A DNA stretch of 64,000 bases. It comes from an uncultured Christensenella sp. GTDB lineage: Bacteria; Bacillota; Clostridia; Christensenellales; Borkfalkiaceae. The notes beneath the pieces were generated by a model, which was not told where the DNA came from, made no database searches, and was given only the letters and a program-made list of their open reading frames with translations. Positions 17,097-25,811 of this stretch are shown here, piece after piece. The position numbers and the translations under genes are program-made. Each line of letters opens with the position of its first letter. Within the stretch, counting starts at the first letter, position 1. The DNA is taken from contig CAJTLT010000002.1 in NCBI GenBank assembly GCA_910577375.1, positions 62,001 through 126,000 of the forward strand, in the 5' to 3' direction.

Positions 17097-17972
17097 ATGA
17101 ATTTACTTGAAATTACCAACCAGACATGGATTACGGTCGGCATTGTCGCAGGAATTTTTGCTGGCTCAGCGCTTTTAATCGGCGCGCTGATAATTATCGT
17201 AGGCAAAGTATTCAAGGTAAACGTCGACGAAAAAATCACGAAAATCCTCGATAACCTTGCCGGCGCCAACTGCGGCGGCTGCGGCTGTTCGGGCTGCAGC
17301 GGATTTGCCTCCAAGCTTGCCGACGGCAGCGGAAGCCTTTCCGATTGCCACGTTACCTCCCCCGAAAAGAAAGCGGAAATCGCAAAGCTTCTCGGCATAG
17401 AACTCAAAGACGAAGAACCCACCGTTGCGGTTGTAAAATGCAACGGCGGAATCGAAAACTGTGCAGACAAATTCGAATACAAAGGAAATCCCACTTGCAC
17501 GTCTTGCAACTCGCTCCTCGGCGGCAACAAAGCTTGTTCTTATGCTTGTCTCGGCTGCGGCGACTGTAAAGCCGTTTGCCCCGAAAACGCCATAGAAGTT
17601 ACGGGCAGACTTGCGCAGGTTGACCCCGACAGATGTATATCGTGCGGAGCGTGCATTACCGCTTGTCCCAAAGGAATTATAGAACGTATCCCCGCCTCCG
17701 CTCCAGTATTCGTTGCCTGCTCTTCGCAATGCAAAGGCAAAGAAGTTACGTCGGTTTGCAAGGTCGGCTGTATCGCTTGCGGCATATGCGCAAAAGCGTG
17801 CCCCCACGGCGCAATAACGATGAACGGCAACTTGCCCGAAATCGATTATTCCAAATGCACTGGTTGCCTTACATGCGTTGCAAAGTGCCCCAGACATATT
17901 ATCATAAGCCGTAAAGTAGTTGCGGAAGAAACTCCCGCAAAAACAGAAACGGAAGAAAACAAAGCAAATTAA
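17097..17972 (+). CDS. rnfB: Rnf complex subunit RnfB (ferredoxin-type)
   Basis: RnfB accepts electrons from reduced ferredoxin. The 291-residue product has one N-terminal membrane helix (about 12-38), a Fes domain (NCGGCGCSGCSG with Cys59, 62, 67 and later Cys84), and then four CxxCxxCxxxC ferredoxin motifs at Cys151-161, 180-190, 225-235 and 254-264. That is more cluster motifs than in proteobacterial RnfB and is typical of clostridial forms. The C-terminus is Lys/Glu-rich. It is the last gene of the operon and ends 8 nt before a strong terminator. Confidence 0.96.
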   Translation: MNLLEITNQTWITVGIVAGIFAGSALLIGALIIIVGKVFKVNVDEKITKILDNLAGANCGGCGCSGCSGFASKLADGSGSLSDCHVTSPEKKAEIAKLLGIELKDEEPTVAVVKCNGGIENCADKFEYKGNPTCTSCNSLLGGNKACSYACLGCGDCKAVCPENAIEVTGRLAQVDPDRCISCGACITACPKGIIERIPASAPVFVACSSQCKGKEVTSVCKVGCIACGICAKACPHGAITMNGNLPEIDYSKCTGCLTCVAKCPRHIIISRKVVAEETPAKTETEENKAN

Positions 17973-17980
17973 ATTTATAA

Positions 17981-18018
17981 ACAAATCCGCCCCGCGCTGT
18001 TGTGCGGGGCGGATTTGT
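17981..18018. terminator. Bidirectional terminator after rnfB
   Basis: A perfect 15-bp hairpin (ACAAATCCGCCCCGC and complement) with an 8-nt loop. It separates the Rnf operon (plus) from the nusG-II-like gene (minus). Confidence 0.88.
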
Positions 18019-18035
18019 TTATCTTCAAAAACCTT

Positions 18036-18494
18036 TTACATAATTATATCGGGATTATTAAAATCGTTTATCAGAGGTTCTATCCGCAAAGCATGCGGAC
18101 TGCAATAAATCAACTGCGAATTATTTTCAATCGGCGCAAAATACATACACTGCTTACCGCGGCAATCCGCTTCAATTACTTTTACAGTCTTTGTCAGCTT
18201 GTCTATATAAACCTTGTTATAACCGTTATCCGCGTGCACGGTAACAGTCAAACTGTTTCCGTTCTCTTCAACGTCCAATCCGTCTTTATAGCTCGGTTCG
18301 CCGCCGAATTCGTATTCAAACACTACCTCCGCTGCAACGCAAATCCTTACCCCCGCAATAGGGGTTTTATTCTGCGTGGTAAAAATAACTGTAAACAGAA
18401 CGGCAACAAAAACGGCTATAACGCCGTAAATTATTAAGTCAAAGAGCTTAAACCCCTTGTCTTTTTTTACTTCCTTAACCTTTTTTAAAGACAT
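18036..18494 (-). CDS. NusG domain II-containing exported protein
   Basis: The 152-residue product has a cytoplasmic Lys-rich start, one membrane helix (about 20-42) and an extracellular NusG-II-like domain with the characteristic Cys pair in ADCRGKQCMYFAP and a later Cys in LIYCSPHALRI. Proteins of this family are usually encoded with Gx transporter, ApbE, FMN-binding and Rnf genes; their role in extracytoplasmic flavoprotein or electron transfer is inferred from that context. It starts 3 nt after the apbE stop, so it is co-transcribed with apbE. Confidence 0.85.
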   Translation of the reverse strand: MSLKKVKEVKKDKGFKLFDLIIYGVIAVFVAVLFTVIFTTQNKTPIAGVRICVAAEVVFEYEFGGEPSYKDGLDVEENGNSLTVTVHADNGYNKVYIDKLTKTVKVIEADCRGKQCMYFAPIENNSQLIYCSPHALRIEPLINDFNNPDIIM

Positions 18495-18496
18495 AT

Positions 18497-19672
18497 CTAT
18501 TCACAGCAGAACGCAACCTTTCTGTCCGCAAGCTTTTCTTCAATAAATTGCACGGCGCGCTCTTTGCCCATTGCCATAATCGCCGTCGTTAAAGCATCGT
18601 CCTCCGCCGCGCTGCCGCCTATAACCGTTACCGACATAATACCCGTCTGCACGGGTTTACCCGTAGTGGGGTCTATTATGTGACAATAACGCTTACCGCC
18701 TATACTGTAAACCTGTTCGTTATCTCCGCTTGTAGAAAGCTTTTCCCCTTGTATTTTGGTATAAAGATACGGTTCGCGCATAGGCGAACGGGGTCCGGCA
18801 AAACCAACGTTATATGAGCCACCGTCCGTATATCCCTTTACAAGCATACTGCTCGAACCGAAATTGAAATATCCGTATTCATAACCGTATTCTTCAAACA
18901 GTTTGTCTACGCAGTCAACCGCATAACCCTTGCCGATACCGCCCAAATCAACTTTCATTGCCAGATTTTCGCCGCCGACTTCAATTGAAAACTCGGGTTT
19001 CGTCACAAAATATTTGCCCTCGTTTTCCCCTTCGCCGCAACTTAACAGCACTTCGCCGAAATGCCGAGCAAGTTCTTTATATTGCACAACGGTTTCTTCG
19101 TCGGGCAATTCGCTTTCATCTTTGGGATAATCATACGCCCCGCCGAAGCCGTAAGCAAAAACATTATAATACAAAGCGGGGTTATAATAACCGCTTGTCA
19201 AATCGTAAACAGACTTTGCAAGGTTCAAAACTTTATAAGCCGTGTGCGAAATTTCAACCGTTTCGCCCGCCGCGGCATTATTGAACTTGCTTACGTCCGA
19301 ATTTACAACCGTTACGGAAAGCGCTTTGTCTATCGCCGAAAGTTCCGCACCGACCGCGCTTACAAACTCGGAATACTTGTCCTCCGCCCCCTCGGCAGTA
19401 AAGTCGGCAGAAACAACAAGCTCTGCGTTAGACGTCATAGAATAATACATACGGCGCTTAGAAGTAAAGTTTTCCGCCGACGGCAAAACTTCTTTTTCGG
19501 TCGGAACATAGCCAGGAATTATCCCGCCCAGCGTGTAATTTTTGTCGCTTATTTCAAAACTGCCTTCGGGCATATTCGTATATATGCTGAAAGTTTTTCC
19601 GTTACAGCCCGCACAAAACAGCGCAACACCGCATGCGGCGGAAAATACTGAAAATATTTTAAATAATTTCAT
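18497..19672 (-). CDS. apbE: FAD:protein FMN transferase ApbE (lipoprotein)
   Basis: ApbE uses FAD to attach FMN covalently to Thr or Ser in exported flavoproteins such as RnfG. Starting at 19672 the protein has a lipoprotein signal (KLFKIFSVFSAACGV, lipobox FCAGC). It then has the conserved FGSSSMLVKG, GGIGKGYAVD and HIIDPTTGKP motifs and the metal-binding DALTTAIMAMG. Two earlier in-frame starts (19678 and 19726) are possible, but the promoter geometry points to 19672: TTGCTA-N17-TATAAT places +1 on the A of that ATG, and there is no ribosome-binding site. Targets in this window are RnfG, RnfD and the lipoprotein at 19751. Confidence 0.94.
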   Translation of the reverse strand: MKLFKIFSVFSAACGVALFCAGCNGKTFSIYTNMPEGSFEISDKNYTLGGIIPGYVPTEKEVLPSAENFTSKRRMYYSMTSNAELVVSADFTAEGAEDKYSEFVSAVGAELSAIDKALSVTVVNSDVSKFNNAAAGETVEISHTAYKVLNLAKSVYDLTSGYYNPALYYNVFAYGFGGAYDYPKDESELPDEETVVQYKELARHFGEVLLSCGEGENEGKYFVTKPEFSIEVGGENLAMKVDLGGIGKGYAVDCVDKLFEEYGYEYGYFNFGSSSMLVKGYTDGGSYNVGFAGPRSPMREPYLYTKIQGEKLSTSGDNEQVYSIGGKRYCHIIDPTTGKPVQTGIMSVTVIGGSAAEDDALTTAIMAMGKERAVQFIEEKLADRKVAFCCE

Positions 19673-19678
19673 AGCCAT

Positions 19679-19707
19679 ATTATAAAATAAAAACCGACAA
19701 ATAGCAA
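19679..19707 (-). promoter_or_regulatory. Promoter of apbE, predicted leaderless
   Basis: Minus strand TTGCTA (19702-19707), 17-bp spacer, TATAAT (19679-19684). +1 is predicted at 19672, the first base of the start codon. Confidence 0.65.
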
Positions 19708-19712
19708 CAAAA

Positions 19713-19735
19713 AACCCGCCTTTCAAAGGCGGGTT
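19713..19735 (-). terminator. Terminator of the FMN-binding lipoprotein gene
   Basis: Minus strand hairpin AACCCGCC...GGCGGGTT followed by TTTTTTGTTG. It isolates apbE from the upstream lipoprotein gene. Confidence 0.85.
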
Positions 19736-19750
19736 ATACTTTTGTTAAAA

Positions 19751-20299
19751 TTATTTGCTAAGCGCGTCCTGAATAGCAAGCAAGCATCTGCCGCTTCCCT
19801 GCGACGCACCGGTTATAACCAATCCGCTTTCAGCCAACTGGGGGTTTCTGGGATTGTTGTTTTTATCAACAAGATTATAAGGGCATCCGGAACTCTGGAT
19901 AAATACTTTCGTATTCTTAATGTCCGTAACAGACATACCTTCGTACTGTTGAAGGAGCCAAGCCGCATTTTCGTTCCAAACATCTTTGTTAGTCCAGCTG
20001 TCGCTCACAACAACCCACGTAACGCCGCTTGCCTGTTCAACAAGCTCGCCGGCCTCGTTTTTAACTTTGCCGCTCTGCTTCTCAAGGTCGGTATTGGTAA
20101 TATCTTCAACTTTCGTGATAATATTATTTTCAACGGTTACTTTAACCATCATACCGTATTCGTGTCCCCACGAATTATAATGATAAGAACCGATATATTC
20201 GCCGTTGTATCCGCCGGAGCAACCCGCGGTAGCGCCGATGCCTACGCAAAGAGCGGTAGAAGCAGCCAAAATTCCAAGTCCCTTAAAAATCTTTTTCAT
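19751..20299 (-). CDS. FMN-binding-domain lipoprotein (Ser at the flavinylation motif)
   Basis: An exported lipoprotein of 182 residues (lipobox ATAGC, Cys27) with one FMN-binding domain. The C-terminal motif reads I-T163-G-A-S166-Q-G, so the usual acceptor Thr is Ser. A Gly/Tyr-rich N-terminal part (YNGEYIGSYHYNSWGHEYG) precedes the VKVTVENNIITKVEDI strand pair found in FMN_bind proteins. It probably carries an electron-transferring flavin attached by the ApbE encoded next door. It has its own TTGACA-N17-TAAAAT promoter, an AGAGGT site and its own terminator. Confidence 0.83.
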   Translation of the reverse strand: MKKIFKGLGILAASTALCVGIGATAGCSGGYNGEYIGSYHYNSWGHEYGMMVKVTVENNIITKVEDITNTDLEKQSGKVKNEAGELVEQASGVTWVVVSDSWTNKDVWNENAAWLLQQYEGMSVTDIKNTKVFIQSSGCPYNLVDKNNNPRNPQLAESGLVITGASQGSGRCLLAIQDALSK

Positions 20300-20328
20300 A
20301 AATTACCTCTAAGATTTATTACTTCCTT

Positions 20329-20357
20329 ATTTTACCACAAGCTTAATATACTGTCAA
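20329..20357 (-). promoter_or_regulatory. Promoter of the FMN-binding lipoprotein
   Basis: Minus strand TTGACA (20352-20357), 17-bp spacer, TAAAAT (20329-20334). Leader of about 23 nt with AGAGGT. Confidence 0.75.
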
Positions 20358-20394
20358 CAAATTTTCCCTTATTTTAAGTATTTGTTTACTTAAT

Positions 20395-23259
20395 TTATTC
20401 TGTTCTGAGCGCAACAACGGGGTCTTTCTTCGCCGCAGCCGCCGCGGGTATAAGTCCTGATATAAGAGTAAGCGCAACGCTTATCAGAACCATTACCAAA
20501 GCCTGCCACCAAGGCAGCGCGCATATGGTAAAAATTCCGTACAAAACGCCGACCACAATATTGATTATTAGAGAAATAATATACGTGGCAATTATGCCCA
20601 CAAGCCCCGACGCAAAACCTATAATAAACGTTTCCGCGTTGAAAAGCCGTTTTATATCCTTTTTCCTTGCGCCCACAGAACGGAGTATACCTATTTCCTT
20701 TACGCGCTCCACAACCGAAACATAGGTTATTATTCCTACCATAACTGTTGAAACCACCAAAGAAAGCGCGGTAAACGCCACCAAAGCTATGGTCACCATT
20801 TCAATCATAGTGTTGACCATCGTTATAATCATTCCCACGGTATCGGTGTATTTTACAATATTCGCCTCTGACAAAACGGTTTCTTTCTGCGTTCCGTCCG
20901 CGGCCGTCCATTTGTATGACGCGCCCTCTTCGCAAAGTCTGTTCCAGCCGTCGAGATAATTAGTAACGTTATCCTTACTGTCGAAATCCAAAGGATAAAT
21001 ATTGAACGCCACGGGTATTTCCGCCCCGCCGACCAAAGCCGCCCCCACGCGCATATTTGCGTACTGGTCACCTCCATTGCCCATCATCTGGTTCATCATC
21101 TGCGTCATCATATTTCCGCTTGAATTTATAAACAAATAAGAAAGCGGCAGCCCTTTGTCGTTTTTGTCGTGATACGTTCCTTCAAAAGTATAATGAAAGC
21201 GGAACGGCATACCGTTAAGCTGTTTCCCTTCCTGTCGGTTTATATGTTTTACCACGTCGCTGGCTCTGCCCGTTTCCAAAGTATGGTCGGTCAAAGCCTT
21301 CGTGTAATATAAGCCCGTTCTCAAACAGCCGTAAGAAAGATTTTCTTTCTTTTGCAAAATTACTTTAACCTTTAAATCCACGTCGTCGGATTTATCCCTG
21401 TCCTCGTCAAAATCGTCCGCATAGGCAAGATATTTATAATCCGCCAAGGAATAATCCCCAACCGAAGTACCGGGGATAAACAGCATATCTGCCGGGGTCG
21501 CCGCTTTGTAAACGGTATCGTTCGGATACCATTTGAAAGTGCTTTCCTCCCCTTTATCCAAAAAGAAATCGAAATCCTTTCCGTCTATATATCCCTGCAA
21601 TATACTGTCCAGCTCGCTTGTATCGCCGTCGCCGTTCGATTCTATATTTACCTTTTCCGCATACGCAAGGAACTCTTCCTGCGTAAAATATCCGAACTGC
21701 CCCAAAACCAAATCGGTGGTAGCCTGTTCGTCTATAACCATAATAAGGCTGTCTTTGCTTTGGAAAATATCTTTAAGCTCGTTTTCGGTAAGCTTTTCCG
21801 TCTTGTCTATATTCGTGGCAACAATATCGTATTGCGAAAGAATATATTCATAATTGTCGGGCATTTCCTTGAAGGTGTCAACGGTGGGAATAATCGAGGC
21901 AAACTGGGTATACTTTTCGTTTCCTTCCTTTTTGCCAACTTCTCCGAGAACGGCAGTATACATCGTGCGTATGCCCGTAATCGAAGCCCACTCGCCTTCA
22001 TCTTCCGCATCGAGTTTAAAATTAGTATAAATATTGTGCGCCGGTTCGAAACCGTATTTATATTGCAGTGCGTTGTAATATTCCGAGGGCATCTTGCTCA
22101 CGAAATCAACGTATTCTTCTGTAATCTCGTTCGTGGTCATTGTGTCGCCCATACTCATAAGCGTTTTTATCAGCGAATCCACATAAACCTTATCATTGAG
22201 TCTGTCTATATCGACGTCAACGTTCGAACTCGCCGCAAAATCCATAAGCGACTGATAATCCACCGCCGTCTGCGATATGGTAAGCGGATAACCAGAAAGC
22301 ATATCGTTTTCCATACTGTGGATATAAGACTGCACGCCCGAAGAAATCGCAAGCACCATGGAAACGCCTATTATTCCTATACTGCCCGCAACCGAAACCA
22401 TAGCCGTGCGCTTGCGCTTGGACAAAAGGTTTTTCAAAGAAAGCGAAAACGCCATCCCCACAGACATACTCGTCTTTTTCTTTTTGCCCTTATTGGTTTT
22501 CACGTTCCCGCTCTCTGCGGGAACGGCGGAGTTCTCCGCCCCCTTTTCCTCCCGAACCGCAGCGGGAATTTCGTTCTCTCCGTCATACGGTTTGGTATCG
22601 TCAATCACCTCGCCGTCGCGCAGTCGTATAATCCTCGTCGAATACTGCTCGGCAAGCTCGGGGTTGTGCGTAACCATAATAATGAGCCTGTCGCGCGAAA
22701 TTTCTTTCAGCAGCTCCATTATCTGAACGCTCGTCTTGCTGTCAAGGGCGCCCGTAGGTTCGTCCGCAAGCACTATTTCAGGGTCGTTTATGAGAGCGCG
22801 CGCAATCGCAACCCTTTGCGCCTGTCCGCCGGAAAGCTGGTTGGGGCGGTTATGTATCTTGTCGCCAAGTCCCACTTTTTCAAGCGCTTCTATCGCCCTG
22901 CGTCTGCGTTCTTCCTTATCCACGCCGGCAATAAGCAACGCAAGCTCCACGTTCTGCAAAATCGTCTGGTGCGGAATCAAATGATAACTTTGGAATATAA
23001 AGCCTATGGAGTGGTTTCTATAAGTATCCCAGTCGCCGTCCTTGTATTCCTTGGTGGACTTGCCTTCGATAACAAGGTCTCCCGACGTGTATTTGTCAAG
23101 TCCGCCGATAATATTCAAAAGCGTAGTCTTTCCGCAGCCCGAAGCTCCGAGAATGGAAACAAATTCGTTTTTGCGGAATTTAATGCTCACGCCTTTGAGC
23201 GCGTGAACGGCTCCTCCCGCAACCGCGTAATCTTTTGTTATGCTCTTTAATTCCAACAT
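20395..23259 (-). CDS. ABC transporter, ATPase fused to FtsX-like permease (MacB type)
   Basis: The 954-residue product joins an ATPase and a permease. The ATPase is at residues 1-225: Walker A GASGCGKTT at 38-46, signature LSGGQAQRVAIARAL, Walker B IVLADEPTGALD. A linker rich in Lys/Glu follows, then a membrane helix near 285-305, a large extracellular region (about 310-800) and three C-terminal helices with the FtsX motif VKEIGILRSVGARKKDIKRLF. MacB-type exporters act as mechanotransducers that extrude peptides, lipoproteins or drugs; the substrate is unknown here. The extracellular part is unusually long. An AGAGG site precedes the ATG. It lies downstream of gltX with a 54-nt gap. Confidence 0.9.
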   Translation of the reverse strand: MLELKSITKDYAVAGGAVHALKGVSIKFRKNEFVSILGASGCGKTTLLNIIGGLDKYTSGDLVIEGKSTKEYKDGDWDTYRNHSIGFIFQSYHLIPHQTILQNVELALLIAGVDKEERRRRAIEALEKVGLGDKIHNRPNQLSGGQAQRVAIARALINDPEIVLADEPTGALDSKTSVQIMELLKEISRDRLIIMVTHNPELAEQYSTRIIRLRDGEVIDDTKPYDGENEIPAAVREEKGAENSAVPAESGNVKTNKGKKKKTSMSVGMAFSLSLKNLLSKRKRTAMVSVAGSIGIIGVSMVLAISSGVQSYIHSMENDMLSGYPLTISQTAVDYQSLMDFAASSNVDVDIDRLNDKVYVDSLIKTLMSMGDTMTTNEITEEYVDFVSKMPSEYYNALQYKYGFEPAHNIYTNFKLDAEDEGEWASITGIRTMYTAVLGEVGKKEGNEKYTQFASIIPTVDTFKEMPDNYEYILSQYDIVATNIDKTEKLTENELKDIFQSKDSLIMVIDEQATTDLVLGQFGYFTQEEFLAYAEKVNIESNGDGDTSELDSILQGYIDGKDFDFFLDKGEESTFKWYPNDTVYKAATPADMLFIPGTSVGDYSLADYKYLAYADDFDEDRDKSDDVDLKVKVILQKKENLSYGCLRTGLYYTKALTDHTLETGRASDVVKHINRQEGKQLNGMPFRFHYTFEGTYHDKNDKGLPLSYLFINSSGNMMTQMMNQMMGNGGDQYANMRVGAALVGGAEIPVAFNIYPLDFDSKDNVTNYLDGWNRLCEEGASYKWTAADGTQKETVLSEANIVKYTDTVGMIITMVNTMIEMVTIALVAFTALSLVVSTVMVGIITYVSVVERVKEIGILRSVGARKKDIKRLFNAETFIIGFASGLVGIIATYIISLIINIVVGVLYGIFTICALPWWQALVMVLISVALTLISGLIPAAAAAKKDPVVALRTE

Positions 23260-23281
23260 AGGTTATAACCTCTTTCAATCG

Positions 23282-23296
23282 CCGCAAATATTGCGG
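23282..23296. repeat. Short perfect inverted repeat before the ABC transporter gene
   Basis: CCGCAA-ATA-TTGCGG, 6-bp arms around 3 nt, between the gltX stop and the ABC transporter start. TATAAT lies just upstream of it on the minus strand, so it would fall early in that transcript. It could be an operator or a small hairpin. Confidence 0.4.
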
Positions 23297-23313
23297 TTAT
23301 ATTATATTCGCGT

Positions 23314-24960
23314 TCAGTTTATTTTTGCGCTTAAAAGTCTTCTAACGGAACGGTCTTTGCCGAGTATTCCCATAATCGTGCATAAATCTGGGGAATTGGG
23401 TTTGCCCGTAACGGCAACGCGCAGAATTTCCGCCGCGTCCGAAACGCTTCCCTTATAATTTTCGGGGTGCGCCTTGTAATCGTTCATCTCCGCCGCAAAA
23501 CCGCAGTTTTTGGCAACCTCTTTTAATTTCGCAAACCACGCCGAATTATCGTCAGACGGCTCATATACCGCGGCGAACTGTTCCAGAACGCCGTTCACCG
23601 TATTCTTGTCAAAACGGAATTCACGCGCGGGATTGAACGTATCGTCAAAGAAATAATCGATAAGTCTTACGCCCTGTTCGGCGCGCTCTATATCCTTTCT
23701 TCTCTTCTTTCCGTTCGTGCCCATTATAAGGTTCAGAATGCTTACTATATAATCTCTGTTTTTAAAATGCTCTTTGTCTTTTTCCGTGCCGAACTCGTCC
23801 GCCCATTCCTTTAAAAACTCATAGCAATCCTCTGCGGAAAGCTTTGAAATCTCCGTTTTCGAAACGTCGTTGAGCTTATCGAGGTCGAACAAAGCCCCGC
23901 TCTTGCCCATTTTATCGATTTTGAATTTGAAATCGCGGTAATCCCCGTCGGGATTTTTAAGCGTCCATTCCTCGAAATTACTGTTTAAAACGGTCATCAG
24001 ATATTTAACCACAGCAAGCGGATAATAACCCGCTTTTCTGTAATAGTCGAGGGATAGTTCGGGGTCTTTTCTCTTTGAAAGCTTGCGCTTTGTTCCGCCG
24101 TCCATCTTCATAAGCGAGCACGTATGCGCGTATCTCGGAGGCTTAAAGCCCAAAGCCTTATGCAGTTCTATATGCACGGGCAGGCTCGAAAGCCATTCTT
24201 CGCCGCGGATAACCAAAGTAGTGCGCATAAAATGGTCGTCAATCGCATGCGCAAAATGATATGTGGGAATACCGTCCGATTTTAAAATAACCACGTCCTG
24301 GTCGTTTTCCGTAACGGTTATGTCGCCCTTTATCGCGTCGCGGAAAGTAATTTTGTTTTCTATGCTTCCCTGCGATTTAAGCCTTATTACAAACGGCTTG
24401 CCGTCTTCGATATTTTTATAAATTTGCTCTTCGGTAAGGTTGCGGCATTTTGCATACCCCCCGTAATATCCCGTGGTTTCCTTGTTTTCAGTCTGTTTTG
24501 CTCGCACTTCGTCAAGCTCTTCCGCAGTGCAGAAGCAAGGATATGCAAGCCCTTCCTCAATAAGCTTTTTTACAAAAGAGCGGTAAATCTTTGCACGTCG
24601 TCTTTGGTAATAAGGTCCGTATTTATTCAAAGGGCTTTCTATTTCCGCGCCCTCATCAAACTTTATGCCGAAGTATTTCAAAGAACGGATAACGCTTTCA
24701 ACCGCGCCTTCAACTTTTCTCTTCTCGTCAGTATCCTCTATTCTGAGATAAAACACGCCGCCCGTAGTATGCGCGCACCTCTCGTCGGCAAGCGCGGAAT
24801 AAAGGTTGCCGAGATGTATAAAGCCCGTAGGCGAAGGCGCAAGGCGGGTTACTTCCGCGCCCTTTTCAAGTTCGCGGGCGGGGAAGATATTTTCGTATTC
24901 TTCCGGCGGAAGCAAATCGTTATCCGGAATCAAAGTTTCTGCTAGTTTTTTCAAATCCAT
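23314..24960 (-). CDS. gltX: Glutamate--tRNA ligase
   Basis: Class I aminoacyl-tRNA synthetase that charges tRNA-Glu. The 548-residue product has the HIGH-type motif in RLAPSPTGFIHLGNLYSAL (HLGN at 49-52) and the KMSKS-type motif KLSKR in the middle of the protein. The extra 38 residues before the catalytic core resemble those of other clostridial GltX proteins of about 550 residues. GAGAGGA precedes the ATG. It lies 12 nt downstream of an HTH membrane protein gene and is probably transcribed with it. Confidence 0.95.
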   Translation of the reverse strand: MDLKKLAETLIPDNDLLPPEEYENIFPARELEKGAEVTRLAPSPTGFIHLGNLYSALADERCAHTTGGVFYLRIEDTDEKRKVEGAVESVIRSLKYFGIKFDEGAEIESPLNKYGPYYQRRRAKIYRSFVKKLIEEGLAYPCFCTAEELDEVRAKQTENKETTGYYGGYAKCRNLTEEQIYKNIEDGKPFVIRLKSQGSIENKITFRDAIKGDITVTENDQDVVILKSDGIPTYHFAHAIDDHFMRTTLVIRGEEWLSSLPVHIELHKALGFKPPRYAHTCSLMKMDGGTKRKLSKRKDPELSLDYYRKAGYYPLAVVKYLMTVLNSNFEEWTLKNPDGDYRDFKFKIDKMGKSGALFDLDKLNDVSKTEISKLSAEDCYEFLKEWADEFGTEKDKEHFKNRDYIVSILNLIMGTNGKKRRKDIERAEQGVRLIDYFFDDTFNPAREFRFDKNTVNGVLEQFAAVYEPSDDNSAWFAKLKEVAKNCGFAAEMNDYKAHPENYKGSVSDAAEILRVAVTGKPNSPDLCTIMGILGKDRSVRRLLSAKIN

Positions 24961-24972
24961 ATTAATATCCTC

Positions 24973-25629
24973 TCAAGCTTTTTCGCTATTGTCTGTTTCT
25001 TTATTTTTATTTTTGTTTTTAACTCCCTTATGCGCGGAATACCAACGATATACGAACCACAAAATTATCAAAAGCTCGAACACCGCCGCAACGATATACA
25101 AAAAGTAAATCTGCGTAAATTCGCTGAACGCAAGAACAAAAACGTGAAAAATCACCACGCAAGACCAAAGTATAAACGACGACGTCAGCGCGTTTGTAAT
25201 TCTGTTGCCCCACAACGCGGAAAACACCGTTAAAACGATTGCCGTCGGCAGCGGAGCAACCACAAAAACAAGATACGCATATGCGGCTGTCGGCTGTATA
25301 AAATAAAATACCGTAAAAATCCCCGTAGCAACAAACCAGACGAAAATAGCCGAAAGCACGGTTATAAACGCACGCTTTCCGTTAATCTTCTTTTTCGGCT
25401 GAATCTGCGGAGCAACGCTGCCGTCCTTTACGATATCGTCAAGCGTGACGCCGTAAATTTCGGAAATGCGCAAAAGAACCCTTATATCGGGAATAGCCTC
25501 TCCCCGTTCCCATTTCGAAACGGCTTTATCCGAATAGTTCAACATTTCGGCAAGCTGAAGCTGCGTCAGGTGCGCCTGCGTTCTCAGCTCGACAAGGTTT
25601 TTCGAGACAACGTCCTTCAAATCATTCAT
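24973..25629 (-). CDS. XRE-family helix-turn-helix protein with four-helix membrane domain
   Basis: Residues about 5-62 form an XRE helix-turn-helix (VELRTQAHLTQLQLAEMLNY, then SDKAVSKWERGEAIPD, a classical recognition segment). After a short linker come four hydrophobic segments (about 85-200) and a Lys-rich tail. Such fusions are common membrane-linked regulators in Firmicutes. The longer in-frame starts (25737, 25638) are rejected: TTGCAT-N17-TAAAAT places +1 at 25630, one base before the ATG at 25629, and no ribosome-binding site is present. A perfect 8-bp inverted repeat lies just upstream of the -35 box and may be its operator. gltX follows 12 nt downstream. Confidence 0.85.
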   Translation of the reverse strand: MNDLKDVVSKNLVELRTQAHLTQLQLAEMLNYSDKAVSKWERGEAIPDIRVLLRISEIYGVTLDDIVKDGSVAPQIQPKKKINGKRAFITVLSAIFVWFVATGIFTVFYFIQPTAAYAYLVFVVAPLPTAIVLTVFSALWGNRITNALTSSFILWSCVVIFHVFVLAFSEFTQIYFLYIVAAVFELLIILWFVYRWYSAHKGVKNKNKNKETDNSEKA

Positions 25630-25636
25630 GTGCAAC

Positions 25637-25665
25637 ATTTTAACACATACGAAGGAAAAATGCAA
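25637..25665 (-). promoter_or_regulatory. Promoter of the HTH membrane protein/gltX unit, predicted leaderless
   Basis: Minus strand TTGCAT (25660-25665), 17-bp spacer, TAAAAT (25637-25642). +1 predicted at 25630, ATG at 25629. Confidence 0.62.
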
Positions 25666-25683
25666 CTCTACTGTGAGTAGAGT
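25665..25683. promoter_or_regulatory. Candidate operator: perfect inverted repeat
   Basis: ACTCTACT-GTG-AGTAGAGT, 8-bp arms around 3 nt, touching the -35 box of the HTH gene. Size and place suit binding by a dimeric XRE protein, possibly the product itself. Confidence 0.5.
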
Positions 25684-25811
25684 GTGAAAATTGTGCGGTA
25701 GAATTGTAAATTTTAACAGTGGAGAGCGCGCCCGCACAAGTAGGTTGTAATTTTGTCCTTTTGTGTAATAATGTAGGTATAAGAACTTTTCCGCAACGGA
25801 GATAATTTTTT

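Noticed and set aside
21760..23250. 496-residue open frame opposite the ABC transporter gene
   Set aside because: Very long, but it mirrors a high-GC3 gene with a certain product; no domain and Arg/His-rich composition.
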